64,000 bases of DNA from Synchiropus splendidus (GCF_027744825.2 NC_071338.1:22010001-22074000), one strand, 5' to 3'; shown: positions 45,373 to 57,146, counted from the first letter of the stretch. Notes: generated from the sequence alone by a model not told the origin. Made by a program: numbers and translations.

Positions 45373-46683
45373 CTGCGGAGGGGAGAAAGAGCAAAACACT
45401 GTGTAAAAAAATAAAATGTAGTAGTTATGGCAACAGTGGAATTGGATGTCTTGTGAAAAGCTCATATCAAGAGACATATTATGAAGCTATCTATTTACCC
45501 AAGTCATCTGAGAGATGGGAAGAGAGTCAAGTCAGGTAAGCCAAAGCAGACAGAGACGAAGTAGAAAGATTTGTCTCAGGACTTTATTTTTGAATATCTA
45601 CCTTTCAAGTGTTTATTGTGCGGCTGAGATGGACTGCTGAAGGCATTTCTACCAACTAAAGACCCGAGTATTTTCTAAACAAGTTCTGAATGACACCTGC
45701 TGACTTTAAGCAGAAGAGACAACAGTGTTTTCCAAGCAGAAGCGTTTTGGGGTCAGCAGTATCATCCGTTGATCTCCAGCGAGTGTTAACTGGTGGATTA
45801 TTTGTTTCCCAATTTGATGTTGATTTAAGCGGTCAGGGATGAAAAGCACCTGCCCCGATGATCAACAACCCTCAGGCTCAGTGGCACAGTGCTGTCACTC
45901 ACACAGGAACGGTGTCTGTCATATTAAAATGGCGGAATCGCAGATAGGGAACCTTCTTTGTTTTCATTTCTGCGTGCCCTTCACAGCCACTGTTAGAGTG
46001 AAATGATTTGTGTGCCCTCAAGAAAACAACAACAAAAAAAAAGCAAACTTGTTGCACCATCAAACAAGACCTCGGCGGCTGCACCGGCATCGACTCTGCT
46101 AATACAATCTTTCTGATTCATAAAGCCCACAGTCAGCTCTGACTGGCACGATCACGAGGCTTCTGCCAGGAACAGACTACAATACAATTCCCACTGAGGT
46201 GATGGTGGAGAAAATCTCTTTAGGCTTTGGTAGCATCAGAAAAAGAGTCTACATCTTTGTGCATCTGTCTTCTCCCTGAGGACGAGCTGTCTACACTGGT
46301 TCCTGAGCGTCTATCGTGGATCTTATTACACAAGTTTGACGTCTGTCAATGAGCTCTAGACCAAGAATTGAAATGCTCTCAGTGAAGCAAGAGTCAGTTC
46401 TAAACCATTGGCTCCTTGGTTGGAAGTGGATCTATGGTGTTTAATGATGAGGCCTGTTTATTTCCAAATGCTTTGTGACAGTTGGCAAAGGAGTAGGAGA
46501 AGACAAGTGGAGCTCACAATCCACAGGGTAGCAGCACTTGTGCCCTGTCACGCACTTGCATGGTGGGAGAAGAGTGCACAGCAGGAGCTGCGATGGAGGT
46601 GGGTTGTTTGCAGGCAATATGGCGAGACACCTCGTATAGCAAATGTGTCTGATGTACCAGCAGCATGAGACAATCATGGAAAC
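45373..46683. other. Probable intron of the - strand gene
   Basis: If the terminal exon is real, this is upstream intron. It contains the weak exon candidate at 45903-45989. No repeats recognised. Confidence 0.4.
45903..45989 (-). CDS. Weak candidate internal exon, 29 codons
   Basis: On the - strand it is bounded by CACTCTAACAG| on the left and |GTGAGTGAC on the right. It is 87 bp (a multiple of three), with only one open phase, reading GCEGHAEMKTKKVPYLRFRH then FNMTDTVP. That peptide has a protein-like composition and an N-glycosylation-type NMT. Its phase does not join directly to the frame of the terminal exon at 45372, so either another exon lies between or this is chance. I recognise no family. 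Confidence 0.2.
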
Positions 46684-47382
46684 TAGAGATGGGAATTGAG
46701 AAGATTTTAACAATTTGGTTCTCTTATCGATTCTCAATGGGAAATAAGGAAGAGAAACAGGTCATTTGAGGATCAAAGAGGGTGTTTTGGAGCTTCTTCA
46801 TTGGTTTTCTGTGTTGCACAAATGACAAGGATACTTGAGTCATTTAGTGTGGATTTAACATCAGTGAAACAGGAGTGAGTCGCGCTGTCTGATCTGGCAC
46901 AGAAATGAACCATGTGAAGCCTGAGCCATGATGCAGTTGACAGAGAGTGTGTGAACAATTTAAAACATCAATTGAAATTTGAATATCAATGTAAAAATGC
47001 CGTCTGAAATGATGCGTCTCTGTAGCTCGCGAATGTAGTTCTGGTTATTGTTACCGGTACAGGACACTACACATGCTTCCTGAGGAGACAGACTTCACTA
47101 GGTCACTGTAAAAACAAGCACAAATCTGATCTGACATTAAAAACAAATCAATCTCCTTTGACCACAACAACAGTTAGCGCCATGCTAACCGTCAATGCAG
47201 ATGTTAGCGGTTCAGGTGTCTGAAACGAAACAATGCCTTAGTAACGCTTTACCATCCATCGCTGCTCCTCCAGCTGCAAGTGCAGCTCCATGAAGCCGCA
47301 GAGTCGGGAACCAATAAAACTAACCGAAGTTAACATGTCTTAATGATCCAGAGAATCTTACAATGTTCTCGATGCCCATCCC
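46684..47382. mobile_element. Probable non-autonomous hAT-like element
   Basis: Left end TAGAGATGGGAATTGAGAAG; right end TTCTCGATGCCCATCCC, whose reverse complement GGGATGGGCATCGAGAA matches it. This GATGGGAATCGAGAAC-type end is common among vertebrate hAT elements. The about 700-bp interior has no transposase frame. A target duplication is not clear. Confidence 0.5.
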
Positions 47383-48715
47383 ACAAAAACATGTCTATTC
47401 TATACAAATACTGTCACGACGACCAGATCAGACAGTGCTATATAAGTATTTGGAACGAATAACTCTCAAAATACATTAGATTGGATCAGATGGCTGTCTG
47501 TCTCTAAGTGGGGAAATAAAAAAATGGTCACCAGTATATATATCTCAGAATTTCAGAAGTTATCAGACTTGGAAAAACTCTGACCTACCTGACCTGACTC
47601 ATTCACAAAATAGGGCTGAAAGATATTTACTGTATGGTGATGGTATCGTCATTTAGATAGGAACTTTCAAGATACTAGTATTGCTGTCAGATACTGTACA
47701 CTGTCATCACGTCTACATCAAGATATGACCATTCAAGAACCACAATCTCAGTTTCCCCTGCTTATCCTGCATGACACAAAAGCCAATTTTGCACTTGTCC
47801 TTCAATGTACGACTACGAGCAACCAACCAAAATTGAATGTCGAGTATCGGTATTCAGGCAGATCAATAGTACGATTTCTAGCGTGCGATAGATCATGGCA
47901 AAGAACGGACTGCTGCTAGCGATGTCAGCTTGGTAGCTAGTCTGTTTTTTTGCAGAGGCTATAGAGTATGTTCTTAAAGGGGACGGCAACCTACGGTGTA
48001 AGTGATATTGAGTTTTGACGTCATATCCATATTCCTGGTAAACAGTTCCTAACCAAGCTCAAGCGCTTTTCCTGCTCAACGAAGCAGCCGATCAACCACA
48101 CAAGTTAAATACTCGCGACAAGCTTTTCTTTTCAAACACCAACTATTGTCAACCGTATACCAAGGACTGGTTGCTGGATTCACTTCATGCAGCTGATGCT
48201 TGCTGATGCGGTCACTGTCATGCAGTGCCATTTTGCGAGCACACCATCGACGACATGCTGAGTTGGGCCAAATGCGTATCGCCCAAGTTACCAACACGTC
48301 AACGTATTACAAGAAAACATTAAAAGCATTAACTCTATCATATTTAGCTACTCCAGGGCACATTTTCTCACTGCAGATTTAGGGGTGGATTCGAATATAA
48401 AAAAAAATAATAATGATTATATATATTTTTATTAATTTGTCTCAATTAATTGCAGTTTAATGGTATAAGAATATTTGCTACAAGAAGCCGCATTTTTCAA
48501 TTTGAATGAATTTGGTATAATACTGTATCAAATGTTGGACCCAAACATACATTTAAACAACAAAATATTGTTTATAGTGCATCATATCACCTTAATTAAA
48601 CTAAAGCTCTTTTCATGTCTTGAAAATATTGGTATAAGAATTTCAATTTTATAAGAATTTCAAGTACATTCAAAGTAGTGGAAACCCTGGCCATTGTGTA
48701 GCGAAAAACATCCCT
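47383..48715. other. Non-coding stretch with transposon-like words
   Basis: TAGGGCTGAAAGATATT at 47609 and TTAAAGGGGACGGCAACC near 47975 look like ends of two further DNA transposons, without identified partners. Frames are at most 73 codons. Confidence 0.4.
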
Positions 48716-48753
48716 GAACAAAAGCAAACAGAGGCTTTTGTTTGCTTTTGTTC
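48716..48753. repeat. 14-bp perfect hairpin
   Basis: GAACAAAAGCAAAC (48716-48729) and GTTTGCTTTTGTTC (48740-48753) pair around a 10-base loop that itself contains GCTTTT. It is followed by GTTGTTGTTGTT. Confidence 0.9.
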
Positions 48754-49760
48754 ACGGATTCCTCATGTTTGTTGTTGTTGTTATCATCCTAGCTGCCACG
48801 TGTCTGGTGCATCAGTGTGGTCAGTGGACCAGGAACTCCTGCACTTACAAAGGCTCCCTGTTGTGACTGTACATGCCTGTTTAGCCTGACAGAGACATGA
48901 GAAACAGACTACAAACAATTTTACTCACAAACATAAACTTGTGATAGACAAACCAGGGACAGCAGTTTTGAAAATGACACAGACTTGTACTGTATTTTAG
49001 GATGTGTTGCTCTCAGCAGGTTTTTTTCCTGTAGTAAGCTGGTTATTTTAAATATATGTTTTTCTTTTCGCACTCCAAGGAAACCAAAAACTCTGCGCAC
49101 TTTATTGGTGTTTGCTGTTGTTTTGTTAGTGTGTAAAGGCAACAATGGCCCTGCTGAAGTGGATATTGGAGAATGACAGTGGAGCTCCGTCCTCCAAAAC
49201 AGAATGGGCTGCTCAGGATTTTCAGAAATCTGTGATCGGCGGAACATGGTTTGAGGTCTTTGGTTTGTTGAGAATGTGACCTATATCATAAGTAGTTTGG
49301 CATCCAACGAGACCATTTCTAATCTCATCCCTTCTACCTTTCAGCGTCACATCACACAGCAGTGTGGAGCTTTCAACCCATCACCTCTAACGGAAACAAA
49401 AGGTCAAGGCCTTAATTATTCATTGGGGATGTCAAACAATGCTTGCCGGCTGTTATTTAGGGTGGGGAGACCCTTTGAATAATTCAGACGCAGGATTCTC
49501 TTTCCTTTGGAAAGCTGAATGGTGGTTCAGATGTTTGCCAGAGTCTTATCTCCACACAAGAGCCCTCTGTCATTCTGGACTGACCTTGGCTGTCACCGCA
49601 GCCGCTGCGAGGTTGGCACCTAAAGTGGCAGGAACCCGTGTTCTGTCTGCAGCTGAAGGCCACCGTCGCAGTGCTGCAGGGAGAAGGGGGAAGTCTTGCT
49701 GGAACCGTTTAGCATCGATTTGTCGTTCAGGTGGAGAGTTGTTTACTCGGAATTCTTAGT
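48754..49760. other. Non-coding stretch
   Basis: A 106-codon + strand frame (49439-49759) and a 108-codon - strand frame (49247-48921) lack exon signals. Nothing else recognised. Confidence 0.45.
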
Positions 49761-50217
49761 GGAAAAGTGGTGGAATGTTGACTTCATGAAGGAGTCAAGG
49801 AAACCTCAGTCTCCGCATTTACTTTTGTTAGTAAGTAAAACATTATTTAGCTTAAAATGATGATGACTCTATTTTTCTGGTAAAATAGTTTGCCTAAACG
49901 TGCAATATTTTCTTTGTTTTATATGAGGTATCTTTTCATCTCCAATCAATTTGGAACAAAATCGTGGTTCACATCAAGCTAATCTTTCAACTTTATTCTT
50001 ATAGACTTTGTGATTCGACTATCATCTTGAATCTCTGACAATGTTTTTTGTTCATTTATTGTGTTTTTGGATTTTCTTTTGGCGCTAAATTAGTGTATTA
50101 AAAATAAATAAATAAATAAAATTTAAAAATAAATCGATTAATTATCTATTAAATGAGATTATGAAAAATGTGTGTTACTATTTGAAATTGAATGTTTTTA
50201 CATGCTCGCCTCTTCAC
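49761..50217 (+). repeat. Two-part duplicated unit, copy 1 (A and B parts)
   Basis: Part A (49761-49800: GGAAAAGTGGTGGAATGTTG then ACTTCATGAAGGAGTCAAGG) recurs at 50243-50285. Part B (49868-50217: ATTTTTCTGGTAAAATAGTT, CTATCATCTTGAATCTCTGA, TTTTTACATGCTC) recurs at 51665-51969. All copies are in the same orientation. The unit is AT-rich and non-coding. Confidence 0.7.
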
Positions 50218-50242
50218 AATAAAACGTGTCAGATTGCCAACA

Positions 50243-50285
50243 TATGGAAAAATGGTGGAATCTTGACTTCATGAAGGACTCAAGG
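50243..50285 (+). repeat. Duplicated unit, second A part
   Basis: ATGGAAAAATGGTGGAATCT then TGACTTCATGAAGGACTCAA. It differs from 49761-49800 at only a few positions. Confidence 0.7.
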
Positions 50286-50379
50286 AATCACAAGTGTCTG
50301 GATCACATGTGCCAATAACGTATAAACACACTTGTTTTTTTATTCTTGTTATTAATAAGTTAAATAAAAAAATAGTCAA

Positions 50380-50431
50380 TAACAACAACAACAACAACAA
50401 CAACAACAATAATAATAATAATAATAATAAT
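50380..50431 (+). repeat. Compound (AAC)n(AAT)n microsatellite
   Basis: Nine to ten AAC units pass directly into about eight AAT units. A further run of 18 A is at 50633-50650. Confidence 0.95.
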
Positions 50432-50650
50432 TTATGATGGCAACATTATGCAAAAATGTAGGAAAATATTATTTTATTAACTTAACAAAATAAATGCATA
50501 AATAAATGAAAAACTGAGGGTTAATAGAATTTTGTTATTTTATACTATCTTTATTTTTGAAACAATGAAACAATGACTAAATCGCATGTGAGTTGAGAAC
50601 ATTAGGAGAAAACCAAATGGATTGATTCAGGTAAAAAAAAAAAAAAAAAA

Positions 50651-50999
50651 TCTAAATAATCTAGTGTCTAATTTAACATACACTTTTGAGACAAACTGAA
50701 AATAATTCCTGTGAATGTTTTCCTCATGCATGGCTTTTACAGGACAAAGCATCTATATCTGACGTGGAATATTTTCATGTGATGCCTACGACGTAGTTTC
50801 TGCACAGCTTTGAATGAGCTCGTACTGTAGCTCCTCAGAGTTTTTGTCCTTGAGCACTGAAAAGCTTCAGTCCTCAAATGAACTGAGCTGCTACTTTCAC
50901 TGAGCACCTCGGCTTGTACAGGCTCCAGATCCAATTCCGTTTCTAGCTGTTGTGGGGCGTTTCTTTTGTGACTTTAAAACACAAGTGGAGCCGACTTGA
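50651..50999. other. Non-coding stretch
   Basis: No exon or repeat recognised. Confidence 0.45.
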
Positions 51000-51560
51000 G
51001 ATGAGAAAACTTCACCGGCGGGATATTTTAACCATGCGTTTGTGATATTATCCATGAGACGTGGATGACTATTTTGAGAGGACAGTTCGGAGTTGGTGTA
51101 CCCGGCTCCTCACTCCCGACTAAGCGGCTTTCCCGCGGATCGACTGACTCTTTATTGCAGATGAAAAGGCAAAAGCAGATATTAATGCTATTAAAGTGAA
51201 GAATGCTGTAACATGAGTCACTTCCTTGAAAGGATTAGAGAGCAGCTCAGCACGTGCCGCCTTCAGAGGAGGCAGAGGAATTTGTTATCTTGTTACTTGA
51301 GCGGCTACAGCAAGAAAAAATGGGATAAATGAGGAGATTGTGTGAGCAAGAGAGAGAGAGACCACCCCTCATCAGCGCCGATCACGATCTGTAACAGAGA
51401 GGCCCACATGAATGTGCTGCAGTGTGTGGGCTTTGTTGAGTAACTGATGGCAAGCTGCCTGCTTGTAATCAAATGAGAATCGTGTTTGTCACCGCGCATG
51501 TGATCGATGGTGACCCAGCTTCTTATGTCGCTGCTTAGATAACGCTGTTGTCCGTCGTTC
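51000..51560. promoter_or_regulatory. Candidate regulatory (conserved-type) DNA
   Basis: High-complexity, repeat-free sequence with words such as GATATTAATGCTATTAAAGT, ATGAGTCACTTCC (AP-1-like TGAGTCA), CTTGTAATCAAATGAG and CATGTGATCGATGG. Two acceptor-like sites (TTTATTGCAG at 51160 and CGTTCCTCTTGCAG at 51569) occur without matching donors. Evidence is texture only. Confidence 0.25.
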
Positions 51561-51664
51561 CTCTTGCAGAGGAATATTGGGATAATATTGCCGCAAGACT
51601 GTGTAGTATTTCAAACTCATTGTTTTTATTTATTTATTTTATTAGAGTTTCATTTATTTAGTAT

Positions 51665-51969
51665 CTATTTTTCTTGTAAAATAGTTTGTAATGTACTATG
51701 TTTCCTTTGTTTTACATCTTTGTTTTGTTTTATATGTTTTATATTTCGACATTATTGCCATAGACCTTATTTTCGACTATCATCTTGAATCTCTGACAAA
51801 GTTTTGTTGTTCATTTATTGTGTTTGAACTGTGGATTTTCTTTTGTGGCTAAATTATTATTCCAAAAATAAAATAAAATGAATAAATAACTCAATGATCC
51901 ATTAAATTAGATTATGAAAAATAAATGTGTGTTTCTATATGGAATGTTTTTACATGCTCCTCTCTTCAC
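51665..51969 (+). repeat. Duplicated unit, second B part
   Basis: Colinear with 49868-50217: both contain the TTTGT-rich start, GACTATCATCTTGAATCTCT with GACAA, TTGTTCATTTATTGTGTTT, GATTATGAAAAAT and TTTTTACATGCTC. It differs by many small indels, so the duplication is not very recent. Confidence 0.7.
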
Positions 51970-52057
51970 TGGCTAAAAATCACTTTACTAAAACGTTTAA
52001 GACTTCCTTTTTATTTGTCTATTTATTAGATAGAGAACATTTCCAAAATATTTATGT

Positions 52058-52815
52058 ACGGTCCCTCCAGGAAATTTTGATGTTGCGATGGGAATTATTA
52101 ATGTTGCTTCCATCAATCTCTGCCTGTTTGGTGAGGCACTGCAAATGTGTCCGTTCACCGTGACTGTCCCACCACTGACTTAAGTCTCCTTTCGCCCAGC
52201 CCTCTATGCTGCATGCGCATCATCATATTCCTTCCCACCGTGTTCAGATACATACTATTGTTACAAATACTATTTCCACCAAGGGTTGCAATTTGGACGT
52301 GGTTTATAAAGCGGAACTCACCAGTGCAGCACGCAAAACAAACATGGTTGACCGCAAGATGCGTCTCTCCCCACGCTCTTTCTGTCACTCTACAACCCGA
52401 CCCTGTGGCACATGTCATGAGTGAGCCGCTGAACAACTCCGGTCACACACGCAAACATTCCCCATCTTTACCTCTCAAACTCCGCTCATCCAAACTCTCA
52501 CTCTCCGCCCTTGCGAGGAGCTCTGGAACAAAACAGCGAGCGCACACTACACGATGTCACCAAGGAATCTACTCACAGAACATCATTATGTACAAGATCT
52601 TTTTTTTTCTTCCTTTTTCTCAATTTAGCATGTGCCTTTCTTCATTTAGTGTATGTTCTTTGCACTGGAAATACTATAAGTAAAGCTTATTTTCTTACAC
52701 ATTTTTTGGCAAAATTATTGGCTTATTTGCTGAGGTTGTTTCCGTCCACAACTTTGTCAAAATCTGGCATTTTTGGCCCCAACAAACTATTCTGCAATAT
52801 CCTGGAGGAACTACC
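52058..52815. mobile_element. DNA transposon with CCCTCCAGG-type ends, non-autonomous
   Basis: Left end ACGGTCCCTCCAGGAAATTT; right end CAATATCCTGGAGGAACTAC, whose reverse complement GTAGTTCCTCCAGGATATTG matches it. Ends of this GTCCCTCCAGGA type mark a widespread fish repeat. The 178-codon + strand frame inside starts at GTG, has no ATG near its start and shows no transposase motif. I treat it as chance. Confidence 0.5.
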
Positions 52816-54593
52816 CAGATATCAATATATGTTTAGGCATATAAACTTCATTTTGCTTGTCACAGTCCATGATGAAGACTAAATGTGATCGTGCCATGGA
52901 GGAGAAATGTAGGAATTTAGGAAAGTGTTTAGTGCACTCAATGCAGCAAAGAGTTGCTGGAGCACTTCCTTCTTCTGTTTACAGACTTAAATCCTAGAAT
53001 TTTCCTATGAAATATTAAAATACATTTACTACTATTAAACAACAGAAAACTTTTTCATCCCAAAATAATGCACAACTGACACCCAACAAAGGGCTCCGGT
53101 TGAACTGGAGGGCAAAAGTGTCTATCATAGCTATGATTGTTGTGGTTTTACTGGTGTCTCAGTCCTCTCTGTGTGAGTGCCTGAAGCACAGCGTGTCGCT
53201 CTGGAATGACTGTGCTGTTGAAGAGAAACGAGTGTGTGCAGACCATAAATCACGCTCATTGAGTGTGTGAAAACATGCCAATTGTGAAGTGGACAGGTTT
53301 AAAATTAATAGTGAACCGTTTCCTGCCACCTGGACTTCAACTCAGTTCAGTATTGAACGTGACAAATTGGAGGAAAGAGGCAGAATGTTATTTGGGGACA
53401 CTTATTGGCTTATTACCTCTGTGCTGTGTGTGAAGTAGAGATGAGGGTCATTCATCTTAAAGCGGAAAATGAAACATTAAAGGAGCAGTTTATTTTTGGA
53501 ACATGAAAGGGACAGACAGTTATTTTAACGCACATCGCTGCCGTCATTTATCAGCAACACTGGAAGAAAAAGGTGTTCTGTTTTTATGTGCCGCACAGCA
53601 TTTTAAGGAATGGACCAACACTGGCCACATCCTGCTCTTTTCTTTGCATAAAAGTAGGGTCAGTCTGTCTTCCTCTTTCATGGTGTTTTGCCATGGCAAG
53701 TAATAATCGTCTGGAAAGTGCAACATGAAAGCAACAGGCTGCATATTGGGCAACATATGGCGTTCATTTCGAACCATTTCCATTCCATTACAGAGCTTTT
53801 ATATGTCTCTTAATTTTGTTTTATACCCATATTCCTGTGTCAGGAAGTCAAGTTCCAGCCAGCTTCATTTGATTCAGATAATGTCTTGTAAGACTTTTTG
53901 AATAGTTAATATTACTTCAGTACAAACACTTGTTTTCCTCTCCGATCAACAGCGAAGATGCTCTCCATGAAAGCAACACCCTCCTCCACAGCACACACAG
54001 TTGAGTCCTCCTTGTTTAGCCTCTTGGTTAATGGAGCCTGTAACCACTGGCTCAACAAGAGGGAGGGCTTGTTGGGAACCTGCACGCCCATTAAACCATT
54101 AAACGCTTGAGAGGTGCTTCTCTTTTGTGCGTTCATAATTAAATGCATGTGAATTTGATGAATTTTGTTTGGCTGTAATTCACCTCTTGGCAGGTGATCA
54201 CCCTCCCCCTGAGTTCTCGTCCTAATTGAGTCAATGCAAACATGGTGATTGTTATTTAGCGCTGGTTGCTAAGTGATCCGGTCATTATACACGCTCACAT
54301 GGAGCCCACCGATTCCCATTGTTTTGTGGGCTGCTTCCTTGTTATGATTAACGAAAGATCAGAGGCTGCTGGTTCCTCATTCAGTGAACGTTTGGTTTAA
54401 TTACAGGCGTGTGTGACCCCTTCGACCCGGCAGGAGTCCTCATGTAACTAATGAGGGCCCTCACCTGATTCCTCGTTTCAAAGCCTCAACACTTATGTTG
54501 TGTCTCAGTTGATCTTTCAAAACATCCTACTCTTTGTTGAAGGGGGAGGAGCCAATCCGAGCGAGAGACGCCACCAGAAAGGCATTTAATGTC
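52816..54593. other. Non-coding stretch
   Basis: No exon-like frame or repeat. TTAAACCATTAAACGCTTG and TTTAGCGCTGGTTGC areas are of high complexity but not interpretable. Confidence 0.45.
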
Positions 54594-55840
54594 ATGTTTG
54601 CTCAGGGTCATTGTCAATACCCAGGAGACTCGGACAACCAGGTTAGCAGTTAACAAGAGGTTTAATACAGTGGTACCTCGGTTTTCGAACATCTCGGACT
54701 TCGAACAAATCGGAGTTCGAACAAAAATTTTGAGATTTTTTGCTTCGTATTTCGAACAAAAATCCAGAACTCAAACGCCCCTGAAAAAAGCCGGAAAAAC
54801 CATAACGTGTGCGGACCGATCAGCTGACCCACAACGCGCTTTGTTATTGTGTATAACGCAGCCTCTGTATGCAGACGTGTCCCGTTAGCTACATTTACTG
54901 ACTGTTTTTTCTTCATATTGAGGTGTAAAACCTTTCCTGTCTCCACACTGGACCGTGGTAGAGTGTCACAGGGCAGGTGCTCGCTCTCCACACCTCCGAG
55001 GCGCCACTCCAGGGTTTGATGTCCTGTTGTGGGCTGAAGCTGGGACAGGGATGAGGCGAGTCTGGGACAGAGCGTTACTTGGTTTATGACTTTGTCACAG
55101 CCAAACTGCACAGAAGCGCACATTCAGAGCTGGACACGCACCGGGCACCTCTTCACTTCTGGAGAGACGTCACTCACTCGGCAACCCCTCCCACATGCAG
55201 CGGCCACACACATAGAGGAACAGCCACCTGCAGCAGACACTCTACATTCACTCCTACAAAAGACTGTTTTAAGGCTTGGAACGCATTATTTCTTTTTCCA
55301 TGTAATGGGAGAAATCTATTCAGATTTCGAACAAATCACTTCTTGAACGGCTGTCTGGAACGGATGGTGGTCGAGAACCGAGGTACCACTGTACAATGAA
55401 CATAAGTCATACATGAACAATAATGGAAAACTGAGGGCGTCAACACCGGAAGCAGAGCGAGGAGGACAAACACGAAAGGAAGGGATGAAACCTGAAACAG
55501 AAAAGCAGGCGAATGAGTTCAAATCTGAAAACGGGGACAACTGAAAACACGCTCAGAAAAACAGTGCTCACAAGGCTACAATAAACACAAAGCGCTCGGT
55601 GGTGGTTCAACACACACACACATATACCACACGGTAAAACAGAAAAGGCGAGTCAACAAACATTCAACACACAACTCGAGGAAACAGAACCGGCGAAGAG
55701 AGCAACTAGACTGGCGATATAAAAATCAATGAAGAGTATGTGGAGAACGGAGATATAAACAGAGTCACAAGAGATCGGAGGGTCAAAAGAGAACTTTACC
55801 ATTGAACACGAAGTGACCATCTGGCAGATCAGACTGGAAC
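54594..55840 (+). repeat. Old unclassified repeat, copy 2, interrupted by a transposon
   Basis: The part right of the insertion (55394-55840) is colinear with 6440-6925. The short part left of it (about 54640-54667, AACAAGAGGTTTAATA) lines up with GCGAGGTTTTATTTAACAT of copy 1. The copy is thus split at a TA by the element at 54668-55391, showing it is older than that insertion. No coding capacity. Confidence 0.55.
54668..55391 (+). mobile_element. TA-target DNA transposon (Tigger/pogo-like), complete 724-bp copy
   Basis: Ends are CAGTGGTACCTCGGTTTTCG and its near-exact inverse CGAGAACCGAGGTACCACTG, flanked on both sides by TA (54666-54667 and 55392-55393). The subterminal word TTCGAACAAATC recurs at both ends. 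High similarity to 8248-8934 suggests recent activity of the family. It has no DDE transposase frame: the 153-codon - strand and about 100-codon + strand frames are shared between copies but unlike any transposase I know. It would need an autonomous relative for mobility. Confidence 0.85.
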
Positions 55841-57146
55841 TTAGATAGAAATCCTCCCGGTGTAATGAGCGGAATGAGAACCAGCGGCGCAGGCAGGTTT
55901 AACCCCATAGTTCCTTACGCATAGAGGTTCATTGATTCTAAAGTGTCTGTAGCTGTGAATGTGTGAATGGGACTCTGTGATGCCATCGTCTATCCTGAAG
56001 TGGGAATAAGTACAAGAGCAGGATGGGAATAAAAAAAGGGTTGACTGTAGGTTTCCTTTATCGCCTACTATATAGCCTGGTGCGGTGACAGCCTCAACCC
56101 TCAAACTGCTCCTTTTCTGCAAAATATACCACCTTGGGGATACACTGTTGACAGTATGTCCAGTTTTCCTCCTTATTTTTGCCATAAAGTGAAGTTAAAG
56201 AGAAAAATTTGCTCATCCCATTTGCTCATTTGACATCCCAACTGCCATGGCTGCCGATCACACTTCCCACCTGGGACAAACGGGAAGCCACTCTCTGGAA
56301 ATTTTTCCCATCCATCTCAGCCACTGGGGAATGAGACTAGCATCTCCTTGATCATGACATTTTGTCTTCTGCCCACACTCCAACCACATGCTGAACACGC
56401 TCACTCCACGCCAACGCTCCCACAGCGGGGTCCCCTGTAATCTGCCGTACCTTTTTGTCAAGGTGAGACATAAATAATTTGGACTGACAAGATTTTAAAA
56501 TCTGTCACCTGCTTTTTATTGTTGATCAGAGACTTGATTGAATCTCCAGCACAGCGGCGCGTCGACACCACGGGAGACCAGGTGGAAATTTATGCTGCAT
56601 GCCAGTGGGGAGTTCAACCTTCACACTGTTCCTGAAACATCCTGGCGGTTTTGGTCACTGGAAATCTTTGGAAAAATCTTTCTTTCTTTTTTTTTATTCA
56701 ATCTGCTTTGTGCCAATGAAATAACCCTCAGTCATGCCGGAAGTACGCTGAAGGATGTTTGGCTCCCGAGCTTCTGCAGTGGAGGCCAAGGCAAAATACC
56801 AATACTTTGTTTCTCTGCATTGATGGTTTTGCAAAGTTGCTATTTGGGTTTAAAAAAAAAAATTTAGACATGCAATGGGGACACTGTTTCATGAAGCCTC
56901 AGGAAGCCATCATGAGCGCAGCATTCAACTTGGAATTTCATTTGGGAGCTGGTGGGATAACTGACCCTGCCATGTTAGAGTTGAACCTTTAATCCCTTTA
57001 TGCACTTCCTGGTGCTGACCACCATAGGCGCCAGTAGGTCTGTAACCAATGTTTATAGTCATTGTGTCAATATATTTTATTGAATGCTATCTAAAGCGTG
57101 TGTAAAGGGTTTTTAGGGACCCCCAGAATCAGACATAAATCTAAAT
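55841..57146. other. Non-coding stretch with a small hAT-like scrap
   Basis: ACACTGTTTCATGAAGCCTC at 56881-56900 matches the inner end of the hAT-like family at 61349. No exon signals. Confidence 0.4.

Noticed and set aside
46684..47390. 8-bp target duplication at the GATGGGAATTGAGAA element
   Set aside because: ATGGAAAC and ACAAAAAC share five of eight positions, too few to claim when the element boundaries are uncertain.
52147..52683. 178-codon + strand frame
   Set aside because: Starts at GTG, lies inside a DNA transposon with matched ends, and shows no transposase or other domain.
54662..55123. 153-codon - strand frame, with a similar 111-codon frame at 8227-8562
   Set aside because: Shared only because both lie in copies of the same transposon. 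No DDE or DNA-binding motif is visible, and the frame runs into the terminal repeat.
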